From: Accumulibacter sp.
Lineage (GTDB): Bacteria; Pseudomonadota; Gammaproteobacteria; Burkholderiales; Rhodocyclaceae
Length of the DNA stretch: 35,634 bases
Direction of reading: 5' to 3'
Assembly (NCBI RefSeq): GCF_023806635.1
Contig: NZ_JAMTDQ010000013.1
Coordinates: 1 to 35,634, forward strand
Every line of letters starts with the position of its first letter. Position 1 is the first letter of the stretch. Of the stretch, positions 1 to 8,113 are shown in pieces. The translations under genes were made by a program, and so were the position numbers. Below the pieces are notes generated by a model that worked only from the letters and a program-made list of their open reading frames with translations, ran no database searches and had not been told where the DNA came from.

Positions 1-14
1 ACATTCTTCTTGTC

Positions 15-66
15 TCACCCCGGAATAGCTCGGGACGGAGAGGCTTGAATAGGGTGGGACGTAACA
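15..66 (+). repeat. Terminal inverted repeat, left copy
   Basis: These 52 bases are the reverse complement of 35583-35634 with one mismatch (t at 55 against c in the other copy). On the gene side the repeat ends at 66. Read from that edge outward it begins TGTTACGTCCC. The reading frame of the downstream truncated gene is open to the repeat and meets a TAA at 62-64, inside it. The repeat therefore behaves like the tip of an inserted mobile element that extends past the window edge. No transposase is visible and the IS family is not identified. Confidence 0.85.
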
Positions 67-67
67 C

Positions 68-538
68 AAGGAGCGAGGCCGAAGCCGCTTCCATGTGGAC
101 CTCCTGGTGCCCTCCGCTGGCGAGGATTTTCAGGTGGTACCCGTGCCCGAGCTGCAAGCTCACGCCACAGCCTTGCCTTACCTGAGTTATCTGCTGGCCG
201 ATTCGCAAATGGGCCTGCTCATGGCGCGGGAAGGGTGCTGCATGGTCCGGGTCCCTTTGCCAGAGCGCTTTGCCCTGCACAAGCTGATGGTTTCGCAACT
301 GCGGGCACAGCGTGGGGGCAAATCGGAAAAGGATCTCTTCCAGGCCGCGGTGCTTCTCGCCGTGCTCGGGGAGAAACACCCCGGTGCCATCGAGGAGGCA
401 TGGCAACGGGTTCCCTCGTCCATCCTGGGTCGTCTGCAGGCTGCCGTTGGCCAGATACGGCACCTGTTGGCGAACGATCACGCCCGTGCCTGGGAAGAAC
501 TCAACCCGGAACAGTCGCCGTTCGATGCGCGAATGTAA
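68..538 (+). CDS. Nucleotidyltransferase-fold protein, C-terminal fragment (GSU2403-like)
   Basis: This is the 3' end of a gene whose 5' part is missing. The frame is open from the terminal repeat (stop at 62-64) to TAA at 536-538. A GTG at 95 would give 147 residues, but natural-looking protein continues upstream of it, so 95 is probably not the true start. The segment with LHKLMVSQLR followed by KSEKDLFQAAVLLAVL resembles the C-terminal part of the GSU2403 family of nucleotidyltransferase-fold proteins, which are about twice as long. The catalytic domain would lie in the lost N-terminal part, so this copy is almost certainly non-functional. Family assignment is from memory of the motif and is moderate. 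Confidence 0.55.
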   Translation, partial: KERGRSRFHVDLLVPSAGEDFQVVPVPELQAHATALPYLSYLLADSQMGLLMAREGCCMVRVPLPERFALHKLMVSQLRAQRGGKSEKDLFQAAVLLAVLGEKHPGAIEEAWQRVPSSILGRLQAAVGQIRHLLANDHARAWEELNPEQSPFDARM

Positions 539-685
539 TCACCGTGACTGCTTTTTGTCATTGGACGCAATGGGATGCAGGTGCTCCAATGTCGCCGCAG
601 CTGCTCTGCGCCACTGCCGGTGGAAAGCGGCCGGGCGGCAGCCTGCGCATGCTTCCACGAAGATTACCCGAAGAGAGGTGGAGAG

Positions 686-1770
686 ATGAAACGAGCACTC
701 CGGATTGGCCTGCTCCGCGCCATCGCAGTCCTGACGGTCGCGCTGGCCGCGGCGACCGGCGCCTCGGCGCAGGGCAAGCCCAACATCCTGGTCATCTGGG
801 GCGACGACATCGGTCAATTCAACATCAGCGCCTACAACCGCGGCATGACGAGGAGGTCACCGCCAGGGCACTGGACTTCATGCAGCGCGCGAAACAGGCC
901 AACAAGCCCTTCTTCATCTGGTGGAACTCGACCCGCATGCACATCTTCACGCACCTGCAGGCGTCGTCGGAGGGCAAGACCGGCCAGGGCATCTACGCCG
1001 ACGGTATGGTCGAGCACGACGGCCACGTCGGACAGTTGCTGGCCAGGCTGAAGGAGCTGGGGCTGGATGAAAACACGATCATCATGTATTCGACCGACAA
1101 CGGCGCCGAAACCTTTACCTGGCCCGATGGCGGCACGACGATGTTCCGCGGCGAGAAGAACACCAACTGGGAGGGCGGCTACCGCGTGCCGACGGTGATC
1201 GAGTGGCCGGGCGTGATCAAGCCGGGCACCGTGATCAACGACATCGCCGCACACGAGGACATGCTGCTGACCCTGGTCAACGCGGCCGGCGGCAGGGACG
1301 TGGCGCAGAACCTGAAGAGGGGCATGACCATCGGCGGCCGCAGCTACAAGGTCCACCGCGACGGCTACGATCTCGGACCGGCATTGCGCGGCGAGACCAA
1401 GGAGTGGCCGCGCAAGGAATTCATCCACTGGACCGACGACGGCAGCGTGGCGGCGTTGCGCTGCAACGACTTCAAGGTCACCTTCCTGTAGCAAGAGGCG
1501 CACGGCCTGCGTGCGTGGATCGACCCGTTCAAAGTGCTGCGCGCGCCGCTGCTGACCAATCTGCGCATGGACCCCTTCGAGCGCGCTGAATACGAAAACG
1601 CCATGCGATACCAGCGCTTCTTCGTCGAGCACATGTGGGCTTTCGCACCCGCTGGTGCCTACTTCGCCAACTGGCTGCAGAGTTTCCGCGAGTTCCCGCC
1701 GCGCCAGAAACCCGGCAGCGTCAACCTCGAACGGGTGATGGAGGCCGTTTCCAGGCCGGCCAAGAACTGA
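686..1770 (+). pseudogene. Arylsulfatase pseudogene with internal deletion, frameshift and in-frame stop
   Basis: It begins at ATG 686 behind an AGAGGTGG ribosome site. A signal peptide (MKRALRIGLL through ASAQG) precedes the sulfatase N-terminus PNILVIWGDDIG. At about 845-850 the frame shifts and jumps directly to EEVTARALDFM, which in intact arylsulfatases lies well over 150 residues further on. The missing stretch contains the C-x-A-x-R motif whose cysteine becomes the catalytic formylglycine, so the enzyme cannot work. The rest is recognisable (WWNSTRMH, YSTDNGAE, FRGEKNTNWEGGYRVP). A second lesion, TAG at 1489-1491, interrupts the frame after KVTFL, yet the C-terminal domain continues in the same frame (WIDPFKVLRAPLLTNLRMDPFERAEYE) to TGA 1768-1770. 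The intact ancestor would have been periplasmic. Both lesions are directly visible. The amount deleted is judged from family knowledge. Confidence 0.9.
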
Positions 1771-1916
1771 ACTCGCGCGGCAGCCGGCGACGGCCGATGG
1801 CGGGCGCCTGACGGCTGCTGCCTGACGCCACCCCGCCCTGCCGCAATCTGGCGCGCCACGTGCGGCGGCGCTGTGGTCCGTTTTGCATCTGACCATCGGG
1901 AGTGGCACCGACGTGA

Positions 1917-2031
1917 ACGGAGCGGGGCTACGGAATTCCACCCAAACAGGTGGTCGGCTCGACGGCGTGGACCACCTTCGAGCTGCGCGCGAGTGGACCG
2001 GTGCTGCTCACGACCATCGATCACCTCTTGC
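1917..2031 (+). pseudogene. Remnant of a HAD-family hydrolase
   Basis: A short open stretch follows a TGA at 1914-1916 and reads GYGIPPKQVVGSTAWTTFEL, then RASGPVLLTTIDHLL. It resembles the middle of HAD-superfamily phosphatases that have 'YGIPPEQVVGSS..T.FELRDGKPVLL'. In related bacteria such genes often sit beside arylsulfatases. Nothing that could be the catalytic DxD start or the C-terminal Asp motif is present, so this is only a scrap about 38 codons long. The surrounding bases 1771-1916 show no recognisable gene. Confidence 0.45.
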
Positions 2032-2043
2032 GGCGGCGACGGC

Positions 2044-2610
2044 GGCGCTCGCCCCGGCAAGGGCGCGGTCGCCGCGGCGATCGCCACCTTCACGCTCGCC
2101 CACCTGGCCTTCCTGCTGGCCAACGGCCTCTACAACGCCCACCTGCCGAAGCTCTAGAACGATGGCAACGTCGCGCGCATCTCGGGGCTCGGCTGGGGCC
2201 TGAGCTATCTGGGCAGCAGCGTGCGCTGCTGCTCAGCCTCGCCATCTGGGCCGTCGTCCTGCTGCTGATGGCTTTCGCCGCCGGATCGTGGGCACCGCTG
2301 GCGATCGTCGGCTGCCTCGGGCTGGTGCTGGGATCGACGCAGAGCCTGTGCCGGAGCTTGTTCGCCCGTTTCTTCCGCAGCGACCGCGCCGGCGAATACT
2401 ACGGCTTCCACGCGCTGGCTGGACGCGCTTCGTCCGAGCTCGGGCCGCTGCTCTTCGGGCTGGTTGCGCTGGCCGGCAGCCAGCGGGCGGCGATGGGCGA
2501 CGCTGGCGCTCTTCCTCGCCGCCGGCGGCTGGCTGCTGCTGACGGTCCGCCTGGGTCCGGGTTTCCCGGCGGCAGACCGCGAGCGAAGCCCTCCGCAATC
2601 GGCTTCCTGA
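2044..2610 (+). pseudogene. UMF1-family MFS transporter pseudogene
   Basis: Three pieces of one membrane protein lie in different frames. Frame 1 reads AVAAAIATFTLAHLAFLLANGLYNAHLPKL, then TAG at 2155-2157, then NDGNVARISGLGWGLSYLGS. Near 2220 the sequence jumps to frame 3 with LLLSLAIWAVVLLLMAF and then GLVLGSTQSLCRSLFARFF and YYGFHALAGRASSELGPLLFGLVALAGSQ. Near 2495 it returns to frame 1 with ATLALFLAAGGWLLLTVRL, ending at TGA 2608-2610. The LPxL..RxSGLGWxxxYLG and 'GxxQSLxRSLFAR..GFxxxxGRxxxxLGPLLFG' patterns are typical of UMF1/Atg22-like major facilitator transporters. One nonsense mutation, at least two frame changes and a missing N-terminal half make it a pseudogene. Confidence 0.75.
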
Positions 2611-2685
2611 CGCTGGCGCCCTCGCCGATCGGCACTGCGCGGTCAATCCGCGCCAGCTTGCGGGGCCAGCGGGGACCCGCGCAGA

Positions 2686-2715
2686 TTGACGCCGTTTGCC
2701 GCGGGCTCATATACT
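2686..2715 (+). promoter_or_regulatory. Sigma-70-type promoter for the TPR/GT41 gene
   Basis: TTGACG at 2686-2691 and TATACT at 2710-2715 are separated by 18 bases, close to consensus. Transcription would begin around 2722, leaving a leader of about 95 bases before the start at 2818. It lies between the pseudogene block and the first intact gene, which fits its assignment. Confidence 0.6.
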
Positions 2716-2817
2716 CCATTTGGCGCCTTTGAATTTCCTGCCCTTTCGCCAGTTCGGCGCGCGTCAGCCCGATGCTGACGCACAAGGCCGGATGTCCATG
2801 AACCGCAACCCGAGGCC

Positions 2818-5196
2818 ATGGCCATGGCGGCATCCAGCTCCCCTCCCCCGCACCACCTGCAGCGAACCGTGCAGATCGCCCAGACGGAGAGCCAACGGTT
2901 GCGGCGTCTCGTGGACGGCAAGGCCCGTTTCGACTCCGCAGACTTCGCGGGTGCCCAAGCGATCGCCGAGGAGGCCACGCTCGCCGCTCCCGGCGACCAG
3001 GACGCCTGGCATCTGCTCGGCGTGGCGCTGGCCCGCCAGGGCGCGTTCGAACGATCCGCCTGCTGCTTGCAGCGGGCCATCGCCCTCGCTCCCGGCATCG
3101 CCGACTTCCATCTGCATCTGGGCAACGTCGAACTGGAGCGGCAGCGCCTCGCCGCGGCAATCCGTTGCTACCAGCGGGCAGCCGCCCTCGACCCACAGAG
3201 CGAGCTGCCACGCCGCGCCCTGGCGCTCGCCTGCGAGCGGCAACTCGACGCCGGCATTGAGCATCAGCGAGCTGGCCGACGCAAAGAGGCCCGGGCCTGC
3301 TACGAGAGCGTCCTCGTCGGCCAGCCGGCGCGAGCCGACGCACTGCATCTGCTGGGCTTGCTCGACTATGAGACGCGCGACCTCGCTGCGGCCCTGCAGC
3401 GGGTCGACGCCGCGCTGCGCGTGGCGCCGAATGCCGCGGCATTCCATGAGTCGCGTGGCATCATCCTACTCGCCGACGACCGCATCGGCGACGCCCAGGA
3501 GAGCTTCGCCTCGGCGCTCCGGCTGCAGCCGAACTCGGCGTCGCACCTGTTCAATGCCGCGCTGGCGCACTGGCGCCGGCGCGACGACGCCGCGGTCGAA
3601 GCCAGCCTCCGGGCGGCGATCGCCAGCGAGCCGAATCACATCGAAGCGCGTACGCTGCTTGCCGAACTGTACTGCAACATGCGCCGCCTCGACGACGCCG
3701 ATCGCGAGATCGGCTCCGTTCTGGCGCTGGCCCCCGACCGGGCGGCTGCCCATGCCCTGCGCGGTCGCGTGTTGCGCGCACGTGGGCGCCACTGCGACGC
3801 ACTGCTCGCCCTGGAACGTGCGCTCTGCCTCGATGTTTCCCTGGGCGCCGCGCACAACCTGCTGGGCCAGGTGCTCAAGGACCAGGGTCGTGCGGCCGAG
3901 GCAATAGACGCCTACCGCCACGCGGTCGAGCGCGATCCACGCAACCCCGTCATCGGCAGCAATCTGCTCTTTGCCCTCAACTACGCGACCGACATCGCAC
4001 CCGACACCGTCCTGGCGGAACATCGCGCATGGCCGACGCGCCATGGGCCTGCCACGCCGCCACCAGCCCTGCCGCCATCGCCGCCGCTGGATCCCGGCCG
4101 ACGCCTGAAGATCGGGTTCGTCTCGGCCGACCTGTGTGCGCACTCCGTCGCGTTCTTCCTCGAGCCACTGCTGGCAGGCCGCGACCGCGTCGCCCTCGAG
4201 GTGAGTTGTTACGCGAACAACACCACCAGCGATGCCGTCAGCACGCGGCTGGCGGCGCTCGCCGATTCCTGGCGCCGGATCGCCGGGCGGACCGACGACG
4301 AAGTGGCAGCACGGATCCGTGCCGACGGGATCGACATTCTCGTCGACCTCTCCGGCCACACGCGCGGCAACCGGATGCCGCTGTTCGCCCGTCGGGCGGC
4401 ACCGATCCAGGTCACCTGGATCGGCTATCCCAACACCACCGGGCTCGCCACGATGGACTACCGCCTGACCGATTGCTGGGCTGATCCGCCGGGACTGACC
4501 GAATCGCTGCACAGCGAAACGCTGGTTCGGCTACCCGGCGGGTTTCTGTGCTACGCGCCCCAGCGGGAGGCGCCGCCGGTCGCGCCGTTGCCCGCGCTGG
4601 CCAGCGGGCGCATCACCTTCGCTTCCTTCAACAACCTGGCCAAGGTCAATGCGGAGCTGATCGGGCGCTGGGCCGCCATCCTGAACGCCGTTCCAGGCAG
4701 CCGGATGATGCTCAAGGCGAAGCCGCTCGCGGACCCGGGAACGCGCGCGCTCATGGCGGCGGAGTTCAGCCGACACGCGGTGCCGCCGGAGCGGCTCGAA
4801 CTCGTTGGCTGGGTCGACGGCACGCACCACCATCTCGAACACTATGCGCGCGTCGACATCGCGCTCGACACCTTCCCCTATCACGGCACCACAACGACCT
4901 GCGAAGCGCTCTGGATGGGGGTGCCGGTCATCACCTGGGTGGGCCGGGTTCATGCTGCCCGTGTCGGCGTCAGCCTGCTCAATTCGATCGGTCACCCCGA
5001 ACTCGTGGCGACCTCGGGTGACGACTACGTCGCTACCGCCGTCGCCCTCGCGCGCGATGTCGAACGCCTGCGACGCTTGCGCGCCGAGTTGCGTCCGACG
5101 GTTGCCACTTCTGCGCTCACGGACACGGCGCGAATCGCATCTGAGGTTGAAGCCGCGTTCAGACGGATGTGGCACAGGCGCCTGCGCCCGGCGTGA
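2818..5196 (+). CDS. TPR-repeat protein with GT41 O-GlcNAc-transferase-like domain
   Basis: This is a 792-residue protein. Residues from about 30 to 400 are a run of tetratricopeptide repeats (for example AWHLLGVALARQGAFERSA and AHNLLGQVLKDQGRAAEAI). From about residue 428 a glycosyltransferase family 41 domain begins with RLKIGFVSADL. It continues with IQVTWIGYPNTTGLATMDYRL (about 530-550), ITFASFNNLAKVN, and DTFPYHGTTTTCEALWMGVP (about 684-703), the UDP-sugar binding end of SPINDLY/OGT-type enzymes. No signal peptide is seen, so it should act in the cytoplasm, presumably glycosylating protein substrates that the TPR array selects. Substrate and sugar cannot be read from the sequence. ATG 2824, two codons on, is an alternative start. 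No strong ribosome site precedes either. It has its own promoter and is transcribed alone, converging on the next gene. Confidence 0.85.
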   Translation: MAMAASSSPPPHHLQRTVQIAQTESQRLRRLVDGKARFDSADFAGAQAIAEEATLAAPGDQDAWHLLGVALARQGAFERSACCLQRAIALAPGIADFHLHLGNVELERQRLAAAIRCYQRAAALDPQSELPRRALALACERQLDAGIEHQRAGRRKEARACYESVLVGQPARADALHLLGLLDYETRDLAAALQRVDAALRVAPNAAAFHESRGIILLADDRIGDAQESFASALRLQPNSASHLFNAALAHWRRRDDAAVEASLRAAIASEPNHIEARTLLAELYCNMRRLDDADREIGSVLALAPDRAAAHALRGRVLRARGRHCDALLALERALCLDVSLGAAHNLLGQVLKDQGRAAEAIDAYRHAVERDPRNPVIGSNLLFALNYATDIAPDTVLAEHRAWPTRHGPATPPPALPPSPPLDPGRRLKIGFVSADLCAHSVAFFLEPLLAGRDRVALEVSCYANNTTSDAVSTRLAALADSWRRIAGRTDDEVAARIRADGIDILVDLSGHTRGNRMPLFARRAAPIQVTWIGYPNTTGLATMDYRLTDCWADPPGLTESLHSETLVRLPGGFLCYAPQREAPPVAPLPALASGRITFASFNNLAKVNAELIGRWAAILNAVPGSRMMLKAKPLADPGTRALMAAEFSRHAVPPERLELVGWVDGTHHHLEHYARVDIALDTFPYHGTTTTCEALWMGVPVITWVGRVHAARVGVSLLNSIGHPELVATSGDDYVATAVALARDVERLRRLRAELRPTVATSALTDTARIASEVEAAFRRMWHRRLRPA

Positions 5197-5281
5197 CGGG
5201 CAGCAACAGCCGGCCGCAACCCACCCCGCTCGCCGGGCAACGGCATCGCCCGCGAACGTCACGCCGACGGTCAGCCCGGCT

Positions 5282-6349
5282 TCAGCAACCTTTGTCCCGC
5301 ACGACCACCACGGCATCGACCCTGCCCGCCGTCGGCAGGCCGCGGTAACCGTCGGCGGTGCCGCGAATCTCTCGCCAGAGTTCGGACACCGGCACCCGAT
5401 TGCGCGCCGTCTGGTCGACCCACTCGGTCGGCGTTGCGCTGCCGGGGTGGAAACGGATTCCCCAGATCGGCTCGAAGGAATCGCGCGAGAGCGAGTAACG
5501 CGCATCACCGATCACGCTCTGGTCGCTGTCGGCAAGCGCCGTCCAGCCTGCAGAGAAGGTGCTGAAGCGGGCGAAGTCCCGCTGCACGCGCACATCGGCC
5601 GCTGCCGCCGGCGGCAGATCCGACGCGAACAGCAGCTCGAGGGTGCTGCCCGGCTTCCACAGGCTGTTCGCGCTGCCGAGAACGCGCAGGCGGTCGCTGT
5701 GCAGCGTCGTTCCCGACTGATAGACCGATCGCCAGACGACCGGATTGCCGACGCTCGGAAACATCTCGGCGCGCTCCACCGGGTGGCCGCGCGCTGCGGC
5801 GATCAGCGCCTGCAGATCGAGGGCGCGCTCGCGTTGCCACGCCGCGACGCCGACATAGCCGAGCGCAAAGAGCAAGGACAGCACCGCCGGCAGCCGCGAC
5901 TGCCGGCGGACGGCGACGAGCAGCCCGGCGAGCAGTGCCAGCGTCAACAGGGGTCCGATCGTCGTCAGCCAGTGCCAGGCAACGCGCAGCGGCGAAAAGG
6001 GCCAGAGCAGGTGCGTCCCATAGTTCGTGCAGGCGTCGAGCAGCCCGTGCGTCGCGCAGCCGATGGTCGCGGCGGCAAGCAGCGGTCGCCAGTCGGCGCG
6101 ATGACGCCGCTGCACGAGCCAGGGCGAGGCGGCAAGCACGCCTCCGAGCGGGACGAAGGCAAAGGAGTGCGTGAAATGGCGGTGATACTCGATCGCCAGC
6201 AACGGGTCGGCGCTGCTGCGGATCAGGATGTCGGCGTCGGGCAGGATGCCGCCAAGCGCCCCGGGCAGCCAAGCCCGTCGTCCGAGGCGGTGGCCGAGAG
6301 CCGCCTGAGCGGCAGTGGCGCCAAGCAGCGCATGCGTCAATGGGTCCAT
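5282..6349 (-). CDS. YdjM-type (DUF457) membrane-bound metal-dependent hydrolase
   Basis: 355 residues from ATG 6349, chosen over an upstream in-frame codon because GGAG lies six bases before it and the family starts with MDPLTHALLG. The N-terminus carries the family's metal-binding pattern: THALLGA, GGILPDADIL and HRHFTHSFAF. Four or so hydrophobic segments follow (for example LLTLALLAGLLVAV and VLSLLFALGYVGVA). The C-terminal 200 residues are soluble. The E. coli relative YdjM is an inner-membrane protein of the LexA regulon whose biochemical role is unknown; here no LexA box was noticed. It converges with the GT41 gene and diverges from the amidase. Confidence 0.8.
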   Translation of the reverse strand: MDPLTHALLGATAAQAALGHRLGRRAWLPGALGGILPDADILIRSSADPLLAIEYHRHFTHSFAFVPLGGVLAASPWLVQRRHRADWRPLLAAATIGCATHGLLDACTNYGTHLLWPFSPLRVAWHWLTTIGPLLTLALLAGLLVAVRRQSRLPAVLSLLFALGYVGVAAWQRERALDLQALIAAARGHPVERAEMFPSVGNPVVWRSVYQSGTTLHSDRLRVLGSANSLWKPGSTLELLFASDLPPAAAADVRVQRDFARFSTFSAGWTALADSDQSVIGDARYSLSRDSFEPIWGIRFHPGSATPTEWVDQTARNRVPVSELWREIRGTADGYRGLPTAGRVDAVVVVRDKGC

Positions 6350-6708
6350 TGCAGCTCCAGGGGCGGAGGAATCGGCTGCCTCGCGGGCGCGGTCACGACC
6401 TTCCACCAACCCGCCGCGGTTGCGGCTGCGCCTGCGAAGCCGGCAGCGCGCGCATTATCGCCGAAGGCGGCAGCGCCGAACAGCGATGTCGTTCGTTCGC
6501 CGCGCCGCGTGCCGAGGCCAGGCAGCGCAGCCGATCCGATGGACCTCCGAGCGCGGACGCAAGACGTCGCTGGTGCTGCTGAAGCCGCTCGCGAATGCTG
6601 GCCCGCGGCGACATTGGTGCTAGCATTGGCCGCTGCCCGCCTGGCGTCCTGCGGGCATGCCCGCGGTGCCCGGCATCGCGGCCCACCCAACCCGCCGAGG
6701 AGACACCC
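6350..6708. other. Divergent intergenic region between YdjM-type gene and amidase
   Basis: About 360 bases with no convincing gene; the open frames crossing it are extensions of neighbours or GC-driven. A possible extended -10 box for the amidase, TGC-TAGCAT, lies at 6618-6626, but no matching -35 box was found. Promoters for both flanking genes must lie here. Confidence 0.4.
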
Positions 6709-7668
6709 ATGACCCTGAGAATCGAAAACCACAAACTGGTCGGCGACCAGGTCAGCCATCGCGACACCCCGAACCGGGGTGGCGTCATGACCCCCAGCTA
6801 CCTGGTACTGCACTACACGGCTGGCCGATCGCTCGAAAGCTCGGTCGAATCGCTGTGCACCCGAAAGCCGCAGGGCAACGCCTCGGCACACCTCGTCCTC
6901 GGGCGTGACGGGCGCATCGTCCAGCTCGCTCCCTTCAACGTCGTCACCTGGCACGCCGGCGTCAGTCAGTGGGCCGGCCTGGTCGGCCTCAACAGCCACT
7001 CGATCGGCATCGAGATGGACAACGCCGGGCTGCTGAAGCGGGTCGGCAGCCAGTATCAGGCCTGGTTCGGCAAGGCCTACCCCGAGGATGAGGTCCTGCT
7101 GGCAGCGCATCGCAACGGTGGCCCGGTTTCCCCCTGGCACACCTACAGCGAGGTGCAGATCGAGCGCGCGATCGAACTCGCCGACCTGCTGGTCGAGCAC
7201 TACGGACTGAAGGACGTTCTCGGGCACGAGGACATCGCTCCCGGCCGCAAGAGCGACCCCGGTCCCGCCTTCCCGCTCGCCGCGCTGCAGAGCCGCGTCC
7301 TCGGCCGCGAGGACGATTCACCGCCGCGCTACGTCGTCACCGCCAGCAGCCTCAACATCCGCAAGGGCCCGGACGCCAGCTTCGAACCGGTGGCGGCGGC
7401 GCTACGCAAGGGCACCGAAGTCTTCCTGCTCGAGGCGCGTGACCGCTGGAGCCTGGTCGAGGTGGTCAGCAACGCCGAGGTCGAGGGCTGGGTGAGCAAC
7501 TCCTTCATCGCTGCGGTCGCCGCGCCGCGAGCGACGCCAGCCAGCCAGCTGCCGGTGGCGGCCGCAGGCGCAGCGGAGAGCGGCCGCTCGGCGCGCTCCG
7601 CCGCCCGCGAGCCGTCGGAGAAGAAGGCCCGGCAGGCGAAGAAGCGCCGCCCGGCGAAGGATACCTGA
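6709..7668 (+). CDS. N-acetylmuramoyl-L-alanine amidase (Amidase_2) with SH3 domain
   Basis: 319 residues from ATG 6709, preceded by GAGGAGA. The N-terminal part (about 25-195) is an Amidase_2/PGRP-type zinc amidase. Visible pieces are YLVLHYTAG with a zinc-ligand histidine, NASAHLVLGRDG, TWHAGVSQW, SIGIEMDNAG, and LGHEDIAPGRKSDPGPAFP with the second histidine and the aspartate ligand. Such enzymes cut the bond between muramic acid and the stem peptide of peptidoglycan. Residues of about 205-270 form a bacterial SH3 domain (YVVTASSLNIRKGPD, WVSNSFI), which usually binds cell wall. The tail is alanine-rich and then strongly basic (KKARQAKKRR). No signal peptide is seen, unlike periplasmic amidases, so the protein may be an AmpD-like cytoplasmic recycler or be exported by another route. 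Confidence 0.85.
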   Translation: MTLRIENHKLVGDQVSHRDTPNRGGVMTPSYLVLHYTAGRSLESSVESLCTRKPQGNASAHLVLGRDGRIVQLAPFNVVTWHAGVSQWAGLVGLNSHSIGIEMDNAGLLKRVGSQYQAWFGKAYPEDEVLLAAHRNGGPVSPWHTYSEVQIERAIELADLLVEHYGLKDVLGHEDIAPGRKSDPGPAFPLAALQSRVLGREDDSPPRYVVTASSLNIRKGPDASFEPVAAALRKGTEVFLLEARDRWSLVEVVSNAEVEGWVSNSFIAAVAAPRATPASQLPVAAAGAAESGRSARSAAREPSEKKARQAKKRRPAKDT

Positions 7669-7935
7669 CGCCGCAGCGGTGACCGGCGGCCGTGGACCGC
7701 GGCCCCGCCCTGGCGCGTGACGTCGGCGAGTTCAGCTGGCGACCACTGCGTGCCGGCAATGGGCGGTACGAGTTGCAGCGGTTGCAGCGTCTGGTTGGAC
7801 GGCCGGCGCGGGCCGCGCGGCCGCGGCTGCCGCGATCGCCACCCGGGGAACCGCCGGCTGCGCACACCGGTCCCAGTTGGGGCGCCTGCGCGCCGCCGGC
7901 AGCGACAGGCGGTCCACCAATGACAGGGGGAAACG

Positions 7936-8094
7936 ATGATGGAGCAAGTTCTTGTGGCACCGGGCTGGGAGGAGATTCCCCTTCTGCTCTTCCTGCTGGC
8001 GTTGCTGCTGGTATTCTTCCTGATCATCCGCCAGAACGGCAGGGACTATCACGAAATCGAGGCTTGGCTGGCCGAGGAAGGCCTCGACCAATAG
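7936..8094 (+). CDS. Single-pass membrane microprotein, 52 residues
   Basis: This small gene is supported by a good ribosome site (AGGGGG at 7925-7930), ATG at 7936 and TAG at 8092-8094. The product has a short N-terminus (MMEQVLVAPGWEEI), one clear membrane helix of about 17 residues (PLLLFLLALLLVFFLII), and an acidic tail ending in AWLAEEGLDQ. ATG 7939 is an alternative start. The function is not recognised. It sits 267 bases after the amidase and faces the SixA-Nudix gene, 19 bases away. The codon pattern and hydrophobic core argue against a chance ORF, but there is no family evidence. Confidence 0.6.
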   Translation: MMEQVLVAPGWEEIPLLLFLLALLLVFFLIIRQNGRDYHEIEAWLAEEGLDQ

Positions 8095-8113
8095 CCGACT
8101 GGTGGGCGCCGCA

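Noticed and set aside
832-1941. A 369-residue minus-strand frame opposite the arylsulfatase
   Set aside because: The plus strand carries unmistakable sulfatase sequence, broken though it is; the minus frame is its shadow.
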